From Oscillospiraceae bacterium (GTDB lineage: Bacteria; Bacillota; Clostridia; Oscillospirales; Ruminococcaceae), in assembly GCA_022511485.1 (NCBI GenBank), contig JAFLUJ010000336.1, positions 1-6,289 on the forward strand: a DNA stretch of 6,289 nucleotides, given 5' to 3'. The notes beneath the pieces were generated by a model, which did not search any database, had not been told where the DNA came from, and saw nothing but the letters and a program-made list of their open reading frames with translations. Below, piece by piece: positions 1-5,310 of this stretch (position 1 is the first letter of the stretch; each line of letters opens with the position of its first letter). The position numbers were made by a program, and so were the translations under genes.

Positions 1-810
1 GCTGTCATCTACATGATATACCTTCATCTTATCAGTACAGCTGCTCATGATCTTGGGTATCGGCATTTCAATTTCCACGCTTCCGTTCTCCGGAAGCTTT
101 ACAGGCTCTTTGCTGTCGGCATCGTAAATGCTTATTTCAAATGGATAGCATAAATAGTATGAAGCATTTTCACCCAACTGCATCATAACTGATTCCGCAT
201 CCTTACGTGACGCATCGGAAGAAACCAGCCACACATCTGCTGAGTTTTCAAGATGTTCTTTGCTTATCACTGCATGAGCATTTCCTCCCGACATACCTTT
301 CAGCAGGCAGTTCAGGGTTATTTTTATATCCTTTTTGCTCTTTGATTTCGCAGACGTGGATTTGGAGCTGCTGTTCTGTGAAGCTTCTCCGCCAGCATTT
401 TCCTGTTCGCCTGATCCTGTGCTGCCATTTTCCTGACCGTCAGCATCGCTTCCGGATACCGATTCCTCTGCAAAAGCCTCTGTAAAGACAACTCCGTTAA
501 GTCCCGGGGTAAAGGTTATCATTATTGATGCAGCAAGGAATGCTGACAATGCTTTTATCAAAACAGGTCTGTCTGATATGACTGCTTTGCAGTCTTCAAT
601 TGGTTCAGGCTCTTCCGGACGTACAAGTACAGCGCCAATGTCGCTTACAAGGCGTTTCGTACCGCATATAGCTGCCAGAAGCGACACACATGGAAGCCAC
701 AACAGCGGATTGTTTTCCGCGGTGCTGTCAAGACGTTCTATAAGAGATCTCTGTACCCCTTCAGATCTCCGCACCGATTTAGATTTCCGTGCCCCATTGT
801 TCTGATCCAT
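1..810 (-). CDS. Partial exported/surface protein, low-complexity linker plus C-terminal domain (3' end cut by window)
   Basis: The frame is open from an ATG at 810 to the left edge (270 codons, no stop), so the C-terminus is missing. A good Shine-Dalgarno GGAGGT lies 6 nt before the ATG. Residues 1-33 are polar and basic; 35-50 form a first short hydrophobic stretch; 86-114 form a second that looks like a signal peptide (basic residue, hydrophobic core, then AFA|EE as a plausible signal peptidase site at 114/115). Residues 117-160 are a Ser/Gly/Gln/Asn/Lys-rich linker. From about 161 a folded region begins, ending with a segment like PVKLPENGSVEIEMPIP...KVYHV, which resembles repeats seen near the ends of clostridial secreted or cell-surface proteins (family resemblance from memory, not a search). 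It starts 52 bp after pduL on the same strand, so read-through is possible. I do not recognise the specific protein, and no enzymatic motif is visible. The coding call is firm; export is likely; function is unknown. Confidence 0.8.
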   Translation of the reverse strand, partial: MDQNNGARKSKSVRRSEGVQRSLIERLDSTAENNPLLWLPCVSLLAAICGTKRLVSDIGAVLVRPEEPEPIEDCKAVISDRPVLIKALSAFLAASIMITFTPGLNGVVFTEAFAEESVSGSDADGQENGSTGSGEQENAGGEASQNSSSKSTSAKSKSKKDIKITLNCLLKGMSGGNAHAVISKEHLENSADVWLVSSDASRKDAESVMMQLGENASYYLCYPFEISIYDADSKEPVKLPENGSVEIEMPIPKIMSSCTDKMKVYHVDDS

Positions 811-862
811 AAAAATACCTCCGTAAATAACTTTGCGGGCGATATACTTCCCTTATACAAGC

Positions 863-1441
863 TTATACTGTATAGATCTCGCCCTCAAGATCGGGTGTAG
901 CAGAGATAGCATTTGCTTCGTCGGTGTCGATGTGCATTGCACGTGCAAATTTGTCAGAAACGCGGCATACCACATCTCCGAGGATAGCTTTTCTGCCGTT
1001 TGTATCTACCTTTACATATACTACGTCCTTATCCTTTACGCCAAGCTCCTCAGCATCGGCAGGAGTAAGGTGGATATGTCTCTTTGCAACGATAACGCCT
1101 TCCTTAAGCTCTACCTCACCGCATGGACCTACAAGCTTGCATCCGGCAGAACCTGCAACGTCTCCGCTTTCACGGATAGGTGCAGAAAGACCTATTGAAC
1201 GTGCGTCTGTAGCGGAAAGCTCCACCTGAGTTGCAGGACGTACAGGTCCGAGAATGGATACTCCGGGGAGAGACTTCTTAGGACCAACGACCTCGATCCT
1301 TTCCTCGCAGGCATACTGACCCGGCTGGGAAAGATCCTTTTTCTTAGTAAGGGAAGCTCCCTTGCCGAAAAGTATTTCCAGATCCTCCTGAGTAACGTGA
1401 ACGTGACGAGCAGAAGTTTCAACAATAAATTTTTTTGACAT
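863..1441 (-). CDS. pduL: Phosphate propanoyltransferase / phosphotransacylase PduL (free-standing form)
   Basis: This 192-residue protein exchanges CoA and phosphate on short acyl groups (acyl-CoA + Pi <-> acyl-phosphate + CoA), feeding an acetate or propionate kinase for ATP. Both PduL half-domains are visible: SARHVHVT with His13 and His15 near the start, and AKRHIHLTPADAEELGV with His122 and His124. Between them is PIRESGD (Arg88), and MHIDTDEAN with His170 follows. In this family such paired His motifs bind two zinc ions and a conserved Arg sits at the phosphate site. The protein begins directly at the catalytic domain and lacks the extra N-terminal helix that sends PduL into bacterial microcompartments, and no shell genes are nearby. 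It is therefore probably a cytosolic enzyme replacing Pta (inference). The start is supported by GGAGGAA at 1447-1453, 5 nt upstream, and by a strong promoter. Whether acetyl- or propionyl-CoA is preferred cannot be read from the sequence. Confidence 0.95.
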   Translation of the reverse strand: MSKKFIVETSARHVHVTQEDLEILFGKGASLTKKKDLSQPGQYACEERIEVVGPKKSLPGVSILGPVRPATQVELSATDARSIGLSAPIRESGDVAGSAGCKLVGPCGEVELKEGVIVAKRHIHLTPADAEELGVKDKDVVYVKVDTNGRKAILGDVVCRVSDKFARAMHIDTDEANAISATPDLEGEIYTV

Positions 1442-1474
1442 ATAGATTCCTCCAAATGAAAATGTTCCATATAT

Positions 1475-1503
1475 AGTATACTACATTTAGAAAAAAAGGT
1501 CAA
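1475..1503 (-). promoter_or_regulatory. Sigma-A-type promoter of pduL
   Basis: On the minus strand a -35 box TTGACC (1498-1503) and a -10 box TATACT (1475-1480) are separated by exactly 17 bp, including a run of seven T. Transcription should start around 1465-1469, giving a leader of about 25 nt with the GGAGGAA site of pduL. The gene for the GntR regulator points the other way from about 1600, so the two promoters are divergent in the 187 bp between the start codons. Confidence 0.8.
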
Positions 1504-1566
1504 GTATTGGTTTAAGAACCAGCCCTGTTTAAATGTTAAAAATATTAAAATTTTTTGTAAATAGAC

Positions 1567-1595
1567 TTGACAGATGTAATCGTATAATATACGAT
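1567..1595 (+). promoter_or_regulatory. Probable promoter of the GntR-family gene
   Basis: A consensus -35 TTGACA is at 1567-1572. With a 17-bp spacer the -10 would be TACGAT (1590-1595), a fair match. TATAAT at 1583-1588 is a better hexamer but only 10 bp from the -35, too close to pair with it. The -10 and spacer are covered by a 19-bp palindrome, so a bound repressor would block polymerase. Confidence 0.6.
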
Positions 1596-1596
1596 T
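1578..1596. promoter_or_regulatory. Palindromic candidate operator 1 (9-bp arms)
   Basis: AATCGTATA-A-TATACGATT is a perfect inverted repeat with 9-bp arms and a single central base. It lies on the spacer and -10 of the GntR gene promoter, the usual place for an autorepressor site. Palindromic operators in a gene's own promoter are typical for small GntR regulators; binding here is inferred. Confidence 0.55.
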
Positions 1597-1615
1597 GTAT
1601 TAGAATAGTAATACA
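1596..1615. promoter_or_regulatory. Candidate operator 2: TGTATTA-N6-TAATACA
   Basis: A second perfect inverted repeat, with 7-bp arms and a GAATAG centre, directly follows the first palindrome (they share base 1596). Its right arm touches the Shine-Dalgarno AGGAAGG (1615-1621). As DNA it could be a second operator near the transcription start; as RNA it would be at most a weak hairpin before the ribosome binding site. The spacing and arm type fit a dimeric GntR/YtrA-class site, but this is inference. Confidence 0.45.
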
Positions 1616-1628
1616 GGAAGGTGATGCA

Positions 1629-1991
1629 ATGCAATGGGATTTTAATTCAACAACACCTGTTTATGTACAGATCACCGAACAGATAAAGCTCAGTATAGCG
1701 ATAGGCGAGCTTAAAGCGGGAGATAAACTGATGTCCGTCCGTGAGCTTGCTGCCGAGGCGGAAGTCAATCCCAATACAATGCAGAAAGCCCTTTCCGGAT
1801 TAGAAAGGGAGGGTCTGCTTTACACCCACAGGACATCAGGCAGATTTGTCACAGAGGACAGCGAACTTATTGCAAGGCTTCGGGAACAGCTTGCCGCGGA
1901 GCAGATCAGCACATTCCTGAAAAACATGGACAAGCTGGGTTACACCGCGGAGGAAACATCGGATATGCTGAAAACATTTCCCGGAAAATAA
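1629..1991 (+). CDS. GntR-family transcriptional regulator, YtrA-type
   Basis: This 120-residue DNA-binding protein has the short architecture of the YtrA subfamily. An N-terminal winged helix-turn-helix (about residues 10-75) includes PVYVQITEQIK, the GELKAGDKLMSVRELA turn, the recognition-helix region VNPNTMQKALSGLEREGL and the wing YTHRTSGRFVT. A C-terminal helical tail of about 45 residues, too short to bind an effector in the manner of larger GntR proteins, probably serves for dimerisation. I chose the ATG at 1629 because AGGAAGG (1615-1621) lies 7 nt before it and MQWDF is the usual start of this family; an in-frame ATG at 1533 lies upstream of the promoter. It precedes an ABC ATPase-permease pair by 158 bp, the standard partner of YtrA regulators, so it most likely represses that operon and itself. 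The inducing signal is unknown; in relatives it is often cell-envelope stress. Confidence 0.93.
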   Translation: MQWDFNSTTPVYVQITEQIKLSIAIGELKAGDKLMSVRELAAEAEVNPNTMQKALSGLEREGLLYTHRTSGRFVTEDSELIARLREQLAAEQISTFLKNMDKLGYTAEETSDMLKTFPGK

Positions 1992-2029
1992 TGTGAAGAC
2001 AAAGGTAGAATTTTTTTCAAAAAATCAAG

Positions 2030-2058
2030 TTGGCAAGCGCAGACTTATGTGATACAAT
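2030..2058 (+). promoter_or_regulatory. Promoter of the ABC exporter genes
   Basis: TTGGCA (2030-2035) and TACAAT (2053-2058) are spaced by 17 bp, a good sigma-A-type match. Transcription would begin near 2065, just at the first repeat of the hairpin-rich leader. This gives the exporter its own promoter besides any read-through from the regulator gene, since no terminator is visible between 1992 and 2030. Confidence 0.7.
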
Positions 2059-2064
2059 ATCGTT

Positions 2065-2149
2065 GTGAAAGAAGTGATGCTCCTGCGGGAGCATGGTCAC
2101 AAAGTGAAAGGAGTGAGCATTTTTCCTTCGGGAAAAATGGTATAATATC
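2065..2149 (+). promoter_or_regulatory. Structured 5' leader with two hairpin modules ahead of the ABC ATPase gene
   Basis: The leader contains GTGAAAGAAGTGA (2065-2077) and GTGAAAGGAGTGA (2104-2116), 39 nt apart and 12 of 13 identical. Each is followed by a hairpin and then ATGGT. Hairpin 1 is ATGCTCC/GGAGCAT with loop TGCG (2077-2094) and can lengthen with GTGA (2074-2077) pairing to TCAC (2097-2100). Hairpin 2 is CATTTTTCC/GGAAAAATG closed on a TTCG tetraloop (2118-2139). The best Shine-Dalgarno, AAAGGAG (2107-2113), is 36 nt before the ATG at 2150, with hairpin 2 in between; folding that hairpin would reduce the distance to about 14 nt. No Shine-Dalgarno lies in the last 15 nt before the ATG. 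A role in translation or RNA stability is inferred. Confidence 0.6.
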
Positions 2150-2842
2150 ATGCTGGTAGAATGTAACAATCTGTTTAAGAATTACGGAGGCAAAAACGCT
2201 CTCAATAATGTAAGCTTTGCTGTTGAGAAAGGAAAAATAATAGGACTGCTCGGACCAAACGGCAGCGGCAAGACCACACTGATAAAAATACTGAGCGGAC
2301 TTCTCACAGCTTCCGGAGGGAGCATAACCATTTCCGGAGATCCTGTCGGTATCGAAACAAAAAAGATAGTTTCCTATCTTCCGGAGCGCACCTATCTCAG
2401 TGAATGGATGAACGTAAAACAGACAATAAACTTTTTCAGTGACTTTTACACGGATTTCAGCGAAGAGACCGCTTATGATATGCTGAGCAGACTTAATATC
2501 GACCCGGGTGAAAAGCTTCGCACAATGTCCAAGGGAACAAAGGAAAAGGTACAGCTTATTCTTGTGATGAGCAGAAAGGCGTCCCTTTATCTTCTTGACG
2601 AGCCTATCGGAGGCGTTGACCCTGCCGCCCGGGACTACATACTGAAAACCATCATTTCCAACTACAGCGAGGATTCCTCTGTAATTATCTCCACACATCT
2701 TATAAGTGATATTGAAAATGTGCTGGACGAGGTAATATTCCTGAAATACGGTGCTCTCATGCTGCATATGACAGCCGATGAGATAAGGGAACAGCACGGC
2801 AAGTCGGTGGACGCGCTGTTCAGGGAGGTGTTCGCATGCTGA
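2150..2842 (+). CDS. ABC transporter ATP-binding protein (YtrB-like)
   Basis: A 230-residue nucleotide-binding subunit that powers the adjacent membrane permease. In order: Walker A GPNGSGKT at 35-42; a Q-loop region SYLPER at 76-81; the signature segment MSKGTKEKVQL at 126-136, with the K/T-containing form common in YtrB-like exporters in place of LSGGQ; Walker B LYLLDE at 146-151; D-loop GGVDP at 154-158; and switch His183 in STHL. The length matches single-domain export ATPases. The last 7 bases (ATGCTGA) overlap the permease gene, indicating coupled translation. The start has no close Shine-Dalgarno; the ATG at 2150 is kept because the frame meets a TGA at 2114 and has no other ATG, GTG or TTG start between. 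With a YtrA-type regulator upstream, it probably exports or detoxifies an envelope-active compound; substrate unknown. Confidence 0.93.
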   Translation: MLVECNNLFKNYGGKNALNNVSFAVEKGKIIGLLGPNGSGKTTLIKILSGLLTASGGSITISGDPVGIETKKIVSYLPERTYLSEWMNVKQTINFFSDFYTDFSEETAYDMLSRLNIDPGEKLRTMSKGTKEKVQLILVMSRKASLYLLDEPIGGVDPAARDYILKTIISNYSEDSSVIISTHLISDIENVLDEVIFLKYGALMLHMTADEIREQHGKSVDALFREVFAC

Positions 2843-3612
2843 TAAAGCTTCTGAAATACGATATTCTGGCGGATTACAAAAAATACTGTGCTGTATATAT
2901 AGCCATGCTGGCAGCAAGCGTAATGCTGCTTTTGTCCAGAAATATGTATATTGATTCTGAAATTTTCGGTTATGATGTATTAGTAGACCTTATCAGCTCT
3001 GCATTAACGATACTTTCGGTTGCCGCCTGTGTTATGGTACTGGTATTTTCAATATCCAGATTCTATAAAAACCTTGTCCGTGACGAAGGATATTTAATGC
3101 ATACACTTCCGGTACATACATGGGAGCTTCTGCTGTCGAAACTTATGGCAGTGTATATATGGACTATCTCCACAGTTATCATGGTGATCATGTGTATCGG
3201 TATATCCACACTTGGTGATGTTGATCTGTCTGAGATCATATCTGATCTTATAGAATTTCTTGATTTTCTTTTTGAGACCAAAGGAGCAATGATCTATATT
3301 GCTTATGTGATACTCACACCGTTTTTCGCGATGTCCATCATATATTTTGCTTTTGCTTTAGGAAATCTTTTCAGCAAAAATAAGCTTGGAGCATCCGTGT
3401 TAATGTACTTTGCGATAAAGTTTGCCGAAAATATGCTGACCGGCATAGTGAATTTTTTTGCTATTGCTGCTGCTTCAAACAGGGAATCATTAGAATCATT
3501 GTCTTTTCTTAATAATTTTGTTTTTGCAAGATTTATGCTGTCCGTTATTTTATCGGCGGGATATTTCATAGCTGCCGAACGGATATTTGCTAAAAAGCTT
3601 AATTTAGAGTAA
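2836..3612 (+). CDS. ABC-2 type transporter permease
   Basis: This 258-residue integral membrane protein is the channel partner of the ATPase gene it overlaps by 7 bases. About six membrane segments are visible at roughly 18-34, 50-73, 101-124, 152-176, 185-212 and 229-247. Between segments 2 and 3 is RFYKNLVRDEGYLMHTLPV (74-92), a cytoplasmic stretch recurrent in clostridial permeases of this class, where DEGYL..TLPV precedes a Leu-rich helix and SK. No ATPase motif or extracellular domain is present, so it would form a homodimer with two ATPase copies (inference from the family). The reading frame ends at 3612, and a noncoding repeat begins 4 nt later. The transported substrate cannot be told. 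Confidence 0.88.
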   Translation: MLIKLLKYDILADYKKYCAVYIAMLAASVMLLLSRNMYIDSEIFGYDVLVDLISSALTILSVAACVMVLVFSISRFYKNLVRDEGYLMHTLPVHTWELLLSKLMAVYIWTISTVIMVIMCIGISTLGDVDLSEIISDLIEFLDFLFETKGAMIYIAYVILTPFFAMSIIYFAFALGNLFSKNKLGASVLMYFAIKFAENMLTGIVNFFAIAAASNRESLESLSFLNNFVFARFMLSVILSAGYFIAAERIFAKKLNLE

Positions 3613-3616
3613 AAAT

Positions 3617-3693
3617 ATAAATCATAATTTAGCTTAGTACCTCTGTACTTCTACTGGGGATGACCCTTTTTCGGTTGGCTATCGCAAAAGAAG
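3617..3693 (+). repeat. Interspersed noncoding repeat, copy B
   Basis: This 77-nt stretch just after the permease stop aligns without gaps to the reverse complement of 5495-5571 (60 of 77 bases by hand count). It includes shared blocks ATAATTTA, TAGTA, TCTGT, GACCCTTTT and GGCTATCG-N-AAAAGAAG. Its GGGGATGACCCTTTTTC (3656-3672) is also the exact reverse complement of 6226-6242. It lies in a 118-bp convergent gap and carries no frame. The copy may help end exporter transcription, but it does not itself form the strong hairpin that copy C does. Confidence 0.7.
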
Positions 3694-3728
3694 GTTTCAC
3701 CAAACGGGAATTTGTCTCTGTGACCTTT
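3691..3728 (-). terminator. Weak hairpin, possible terminator of the 163-residue protein gene
   Basis: On the minus strand AAAGGTCAC pairs imperfectly with GTGAAACCTT (two bulged bases), and the next bases are CTTTT. It sits immediately after the stop of the minus-strand gene ending at 3731. The stem is short and the loop is about 20 nt, so this is only a possibility. Confidence 0.3.
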
Positions 3729-3730
3729 GA

Positions 3731-4222
3731 TTAAAGTCCAAAACTTAATTGTATATATTCATCAGTTAAAGATTGCGTATAATTTATTGGATTGTATATT
3801 TTTTTACCATTATCTGCAATAGTCATATAATTTCCATTATAGTTAATCTCATTCTGTGCAGTATCAATTTTTATGGTAAGCTCAAAATCCATAACATTCC
3901 ACCAATTATATTGATAACATCTAATCGAAATAGGTTTTTCTATGGGTGTACCCAATATTTCTAATGAATAAATCCCATATTCGCCGGCACGGATTGAAAT
4001 GCCTGCTGTCCCATCATCAAACATCTTTGATTTTCCAGAACTATGAAAGTCAATTTTATTTTCTTCAATGGAATAGGCTTTATTATCAATTTCAATTTCA
4101 ATATTACCCTTGATTCTATCTCCTAAATATAACCGATAGTAAATTGGTTTATATAGTATGCATAGTGAAAAACATAATGTCATAATTAGGCATATTGTCA
4201 ATATGATTTTTTTCTTAGCCAT
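3731..4222 (-). CDS. Hypothetical membrane-anchored protein, 163 residues
   Basis: The gene has its own promoter and a GAGG Shine-Dalgarno 8 nt before the ATG at 4222, so it looks real despite no recognisable family. Residues 1-5 are basic (MAKKK) and 6-25 are hydrophobic: an uncleaved anchor or signal peptide. Cys21 is not in a convincing lipobox. The rest (about 36-163) is polar, rich in Asn, Ile, Tyr and alternating hydrophobic residues (IEIEIDNKAYSIEEN, ISIRAGEYGIYSLEIL, FELTIKID), suggesting a small beta-sandwich domain outside the membrane. Codon use is markedly more AT-rich than in pduL or the cyclophilin gene, compatible with later acquisition. It is convergent with the exporter and divergent from the Rpn-type gene, with no operon partner. 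Function unknown. Confidence 0.75.
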   Translation of the reverse strand: MAKKKIILTICLIMTLCFSLCILYKPIYYRLYLGDRIKGNIEIEIDNKAYSIEENKIDFHSSGKSKMFDDGTAGISIRAGEYGIYSLEILGTPIEKPISIRCYQYNWWNVMDFELTIKIDTAQNEINYNGNYMTIADNGKKIYNPINYTQSLTDEYIQLSFGL

Positions 4223-4277
4223 TGTTTAAACCTCACAAATTCCGATTTGGTTTATCGAGCAGTTACCATACAAAAAA

Positions 4278-4306
4278 ATCATACCACAAAACTCCCAAAA
4301 AGTCAA
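4278..4306 (-). promoter_or_regulatory. Promoter of the hypothetical membrane-anchored protein gene
   Basis: On the minus strand TTGACT (4301-4306) and TATGAT (4278-4283) are separated by 17 bp. The start codon is 55 bp downstream of the -10, leaving a leader of about 50 nt with GAGG before the ATG. This supports the gene as expressed. Confidence 0.7.
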
Positions 4307-4451
4307 ACTGAGGATTGAGAGTAATCAGAGAGTATAGCAAGGTACCGTCTAATGGCTATCCAAAAGTTATTAGACTGCGAACAAAGCCACATCTCGTTCA
4401 GAGGGAAAAATCCTCCGAAACCTCCTCTGCATATTAATTTTGCAAAATCTC
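4307..4451. other. Intergenic stretch with two hairpin-forming segments, no gene
   Basis: No coding frame is convincing here. GTCTAAT (4347-4353) and ATTAGAC (4369-4375) form a perfect 7-bp stem with a 15-nt loop. CAGAGG and CCTCTG (about 4399-4429) bracket a C/T-rich segment ATCCTCCGAAACCTCCTC that vaguely resembles the right half of repeat copy C (ATCCCCCGAACCCCCTC). It may hold a decayed copy of the interspersed repeat, but the match is too weak to annotate as one. Confidence 0.35.
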
Positions 4452-4461
4452 TTGCAAAATT
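4436..4461. promoter_or_regulatory. Inverted repeat over the -35 of the Rpn-family gene promoter
   Basis: AATTTTGCA (4436-4444) and TGCAAAATT (4453-4461) form perfect 9-bp arms spaced by 8 bp. TTGCAAAAT also occurs as a direct repeat at 4440-4448 and 4452-4460, a 12-bp period. The right arm covers the -35 box, so a bound dimer would compete with RNA polymerase. No cognate regulator is known. Confidence 0.4.
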
Positions 4462-4479
4462 GCCAAAAGGTGATATAAT
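4452..4479 (+). promoter_or_regulatory. Promoter of the Rpn-family nuclease gene
   Basis: TTGCAA (4452-4457) and TATAAT (4474-4479) lie 16 bp apart. The start codon at 4511 is preceded by AGGGAGGT (4497-4504) at 6 nt, so transcript and start agree well. Confidence 0.7.
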
Positions 4480-4510
4480 ATAATTAAGAAAACATCAGGG
4501 AGGTAAGCTC

Positions 4511-5302
4511 ATGGGCGAAAAATTCATATCGGCAAAGTTGGACATAGTATTCAAGAAGCTTTTCGCTGAGAATACTGACATACTAAAGGAATTTTTATCC
4601 GATATACTGGATATTCCCATAGAAAAAATAAATGGTATAACCGTACTTAATCCGGATATTCTTCCGGAAAGCATCGGAGAAAAAAGCTACCGCCTTGATC
4701 TACTTCTTGATGTGGACGGAAAATTCATCAACATTGAAATGCAGGTACGTTCTGAGAAGCACTTCGGTGACAGGGTACTGGTTTACTGGTCGAAGATGTA
4801 CTCTAAGCAGCTTGACAGCGGGGAGCCTTACAGCAAGCTAAGACCCTGCATAGTGATCACCATTGTTGATTTTGATCTTTTTGACCATGAGGACTATCAT
4901 TCCGAATTTGGCGTCTGGGATGTGGAACACGAAAACAAGCTTTCAGACAAGATGGCTATACATTTCTTTGAGCTTAACAAGATTCCAGAAGATATTGAGA
5001 AAAACAAACGCAAGGAGTTATGGCTCCGGTTTATAAGAGCAGAGAGCAAGGAGGAATTCGATATGTTGGAAAACACAAATGTAGCCGGTATCCAGAAAGG
5101 CATACAGGCAGTATATAAAATGAGTGCAGATGAACGGACAAGAGAACTTATCCGCATGAGGGAAAAGGCTCTGCATGATGAGGCTTCTCTTCTTGAAGAG
5201 GCAAAAGAAGAAGGCAGAGCAGAAGAGCGCAATTCCATCATTGCAAAAATGCGTGATAAGGGTATGACAGATGAAGAGATCAACAGTATTTTATTTAGTT
5301 GA
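4511..5302 (+). CDS. Rpn-family PD-(D/E)XK nuclease / putative transposase-like protein
   Basis: This 263-residue protein belongs to the family annotated as 'Rpn family recombination-promoting nuclease/putative transposase' (PDDEXK_2 type). The N-terminus KLDIVFKKLF (9-18) is the family opening. The catalytic core is visible as RLDLLLDVDGKFINIEMQ (61-78): Asp63 as metal ligand and Glu76-x-Gln78 in place of the classical E-x-K, as usual in the family. Residues 101-180 contain the rest of the core, and about 180-263 form a charged helical tail (LLEEAKEEGRAEERNSI and the ending KGMTDEEINSIL). Length is typical and both ends look intact, so it is probably an active DNA endonuclease. E. coli relatives promote RecA-independent recombination and phage defence. 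No terminal inverted repeats or accessory genes mark it as a mobile element. A strong internal start at 5063 may add a second product. Confidence 0.92.
   Translation: MGEKFISAKLDIVFKKLFAENTDILKEFLSDILDIPIEKINGITVLNPDILPESIGEKSYRLDLLLDVDGKFINIEMQVRSEKHFGDRVLVYWSKMYSKQLDSGEPYSKLRPCIVITIVDFDLFDHEDYHSEFGVWDVEHENKLSDKMAIHFFELNKIPEDIEKNKRKELWLRFIRAESKEEFDMLENTNVAGIQKGIQAVYKMSADERTRELIRMREKALHDEASLLEEAKEEGRAEERNSIIAKMRDKGMTDEEINSILFS
5063..5302 (+). CDS. Candidate intragenic product: C-terminal 79 residues of the Rpn-family protein
   Basis: Inside the nuclease gene, AAGGAGG (5048-5054) lies 8 nt before an in-frame ATG at 5063 (Met185), as good a ribosome site as that of any whole gene here. Translation from it would give a 79-residue fragment (185-263) with the tail and no catalytic residues. 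For E. coli Rpn proteins a short C-terminal form made from an internal start is established as an inhibitor of the full-length nuclease. The same arrangement here is inference: the codons for Lys-Glu (AAG GAG) can make a Shine-Dalgarno by chance, and this stretch may also be held by protein-level selection. Confidence 0.4.
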   Translation: MLENTNVAGIQKGIQAVYKMSADERTRELIRMREKALHDEASLLEEAKEEGRAEERNSIIAKMRDKGMTDEEINSILFS

Positions 5303-5310
5303 TACCGCCT

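Noticed and set aside
207..805. Open frames on the plus strand over the surface protein gene
   Set aside because: Compositional shadows of the minus-strand gene, whose frame is continuous over 270 codons with a good ribosome site; the plus frames have odd amino acid use and no such support.
1533..1628. Longer N-terminus of the GntR regulator from the ATG at 1533
   Set aside because: The added 32 residues cross the promoter (TTGACA at 1567) and the palindromes, have no Shine-Dalgarno, and do not look like family sequence; the ATG at 1629 has AGGAAGG and the usual MQWDF start.
2118..2146. TTCG hairpin as a terminator, or TATAAT at 2141 as a promoter, directly before the ATPase gene
   Set aside because: The hairpin is followed by GTATAAT, not a T-run, so it is no intrinsic terminator. 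TATAAT at 2141-2146 has no acceptable -35 at 16-18 bp and is too near the ATG for a normal start of transcription.
2224..2400. Missing Gln in the ATPase Q-loop (SYLPER) as a sign of a dead ATPase
   Set aside because: YLPE-type Q-loops are common in this exporter subfamily, and all other nucleotide-binding motifs are intact.
2045..2917. 290-codon open frame on the minus strand opposite the ABC ATPase gene
   Set aside because: It is the antisense shadow of a gene with all ABC motifs; it contains no recognisable domain and crosses the exporter promoter and leader.
4341..4430. Fourth copy of the interspersed repeat
   Set aside because: Short matches only (TGGCTATC-CAAAAG; ATCCTCCGAAACCTCCTC) in a different arrangement; not alignable over the full length by eye.
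4511..5302. Insertion sequence with the Rpn-family gene as transposase
   Set aside because: No terminal inverted repeats or target duplication were found around the gene; despite its common 'transposase' label the family is a PD-(D/E)XK nuclease.
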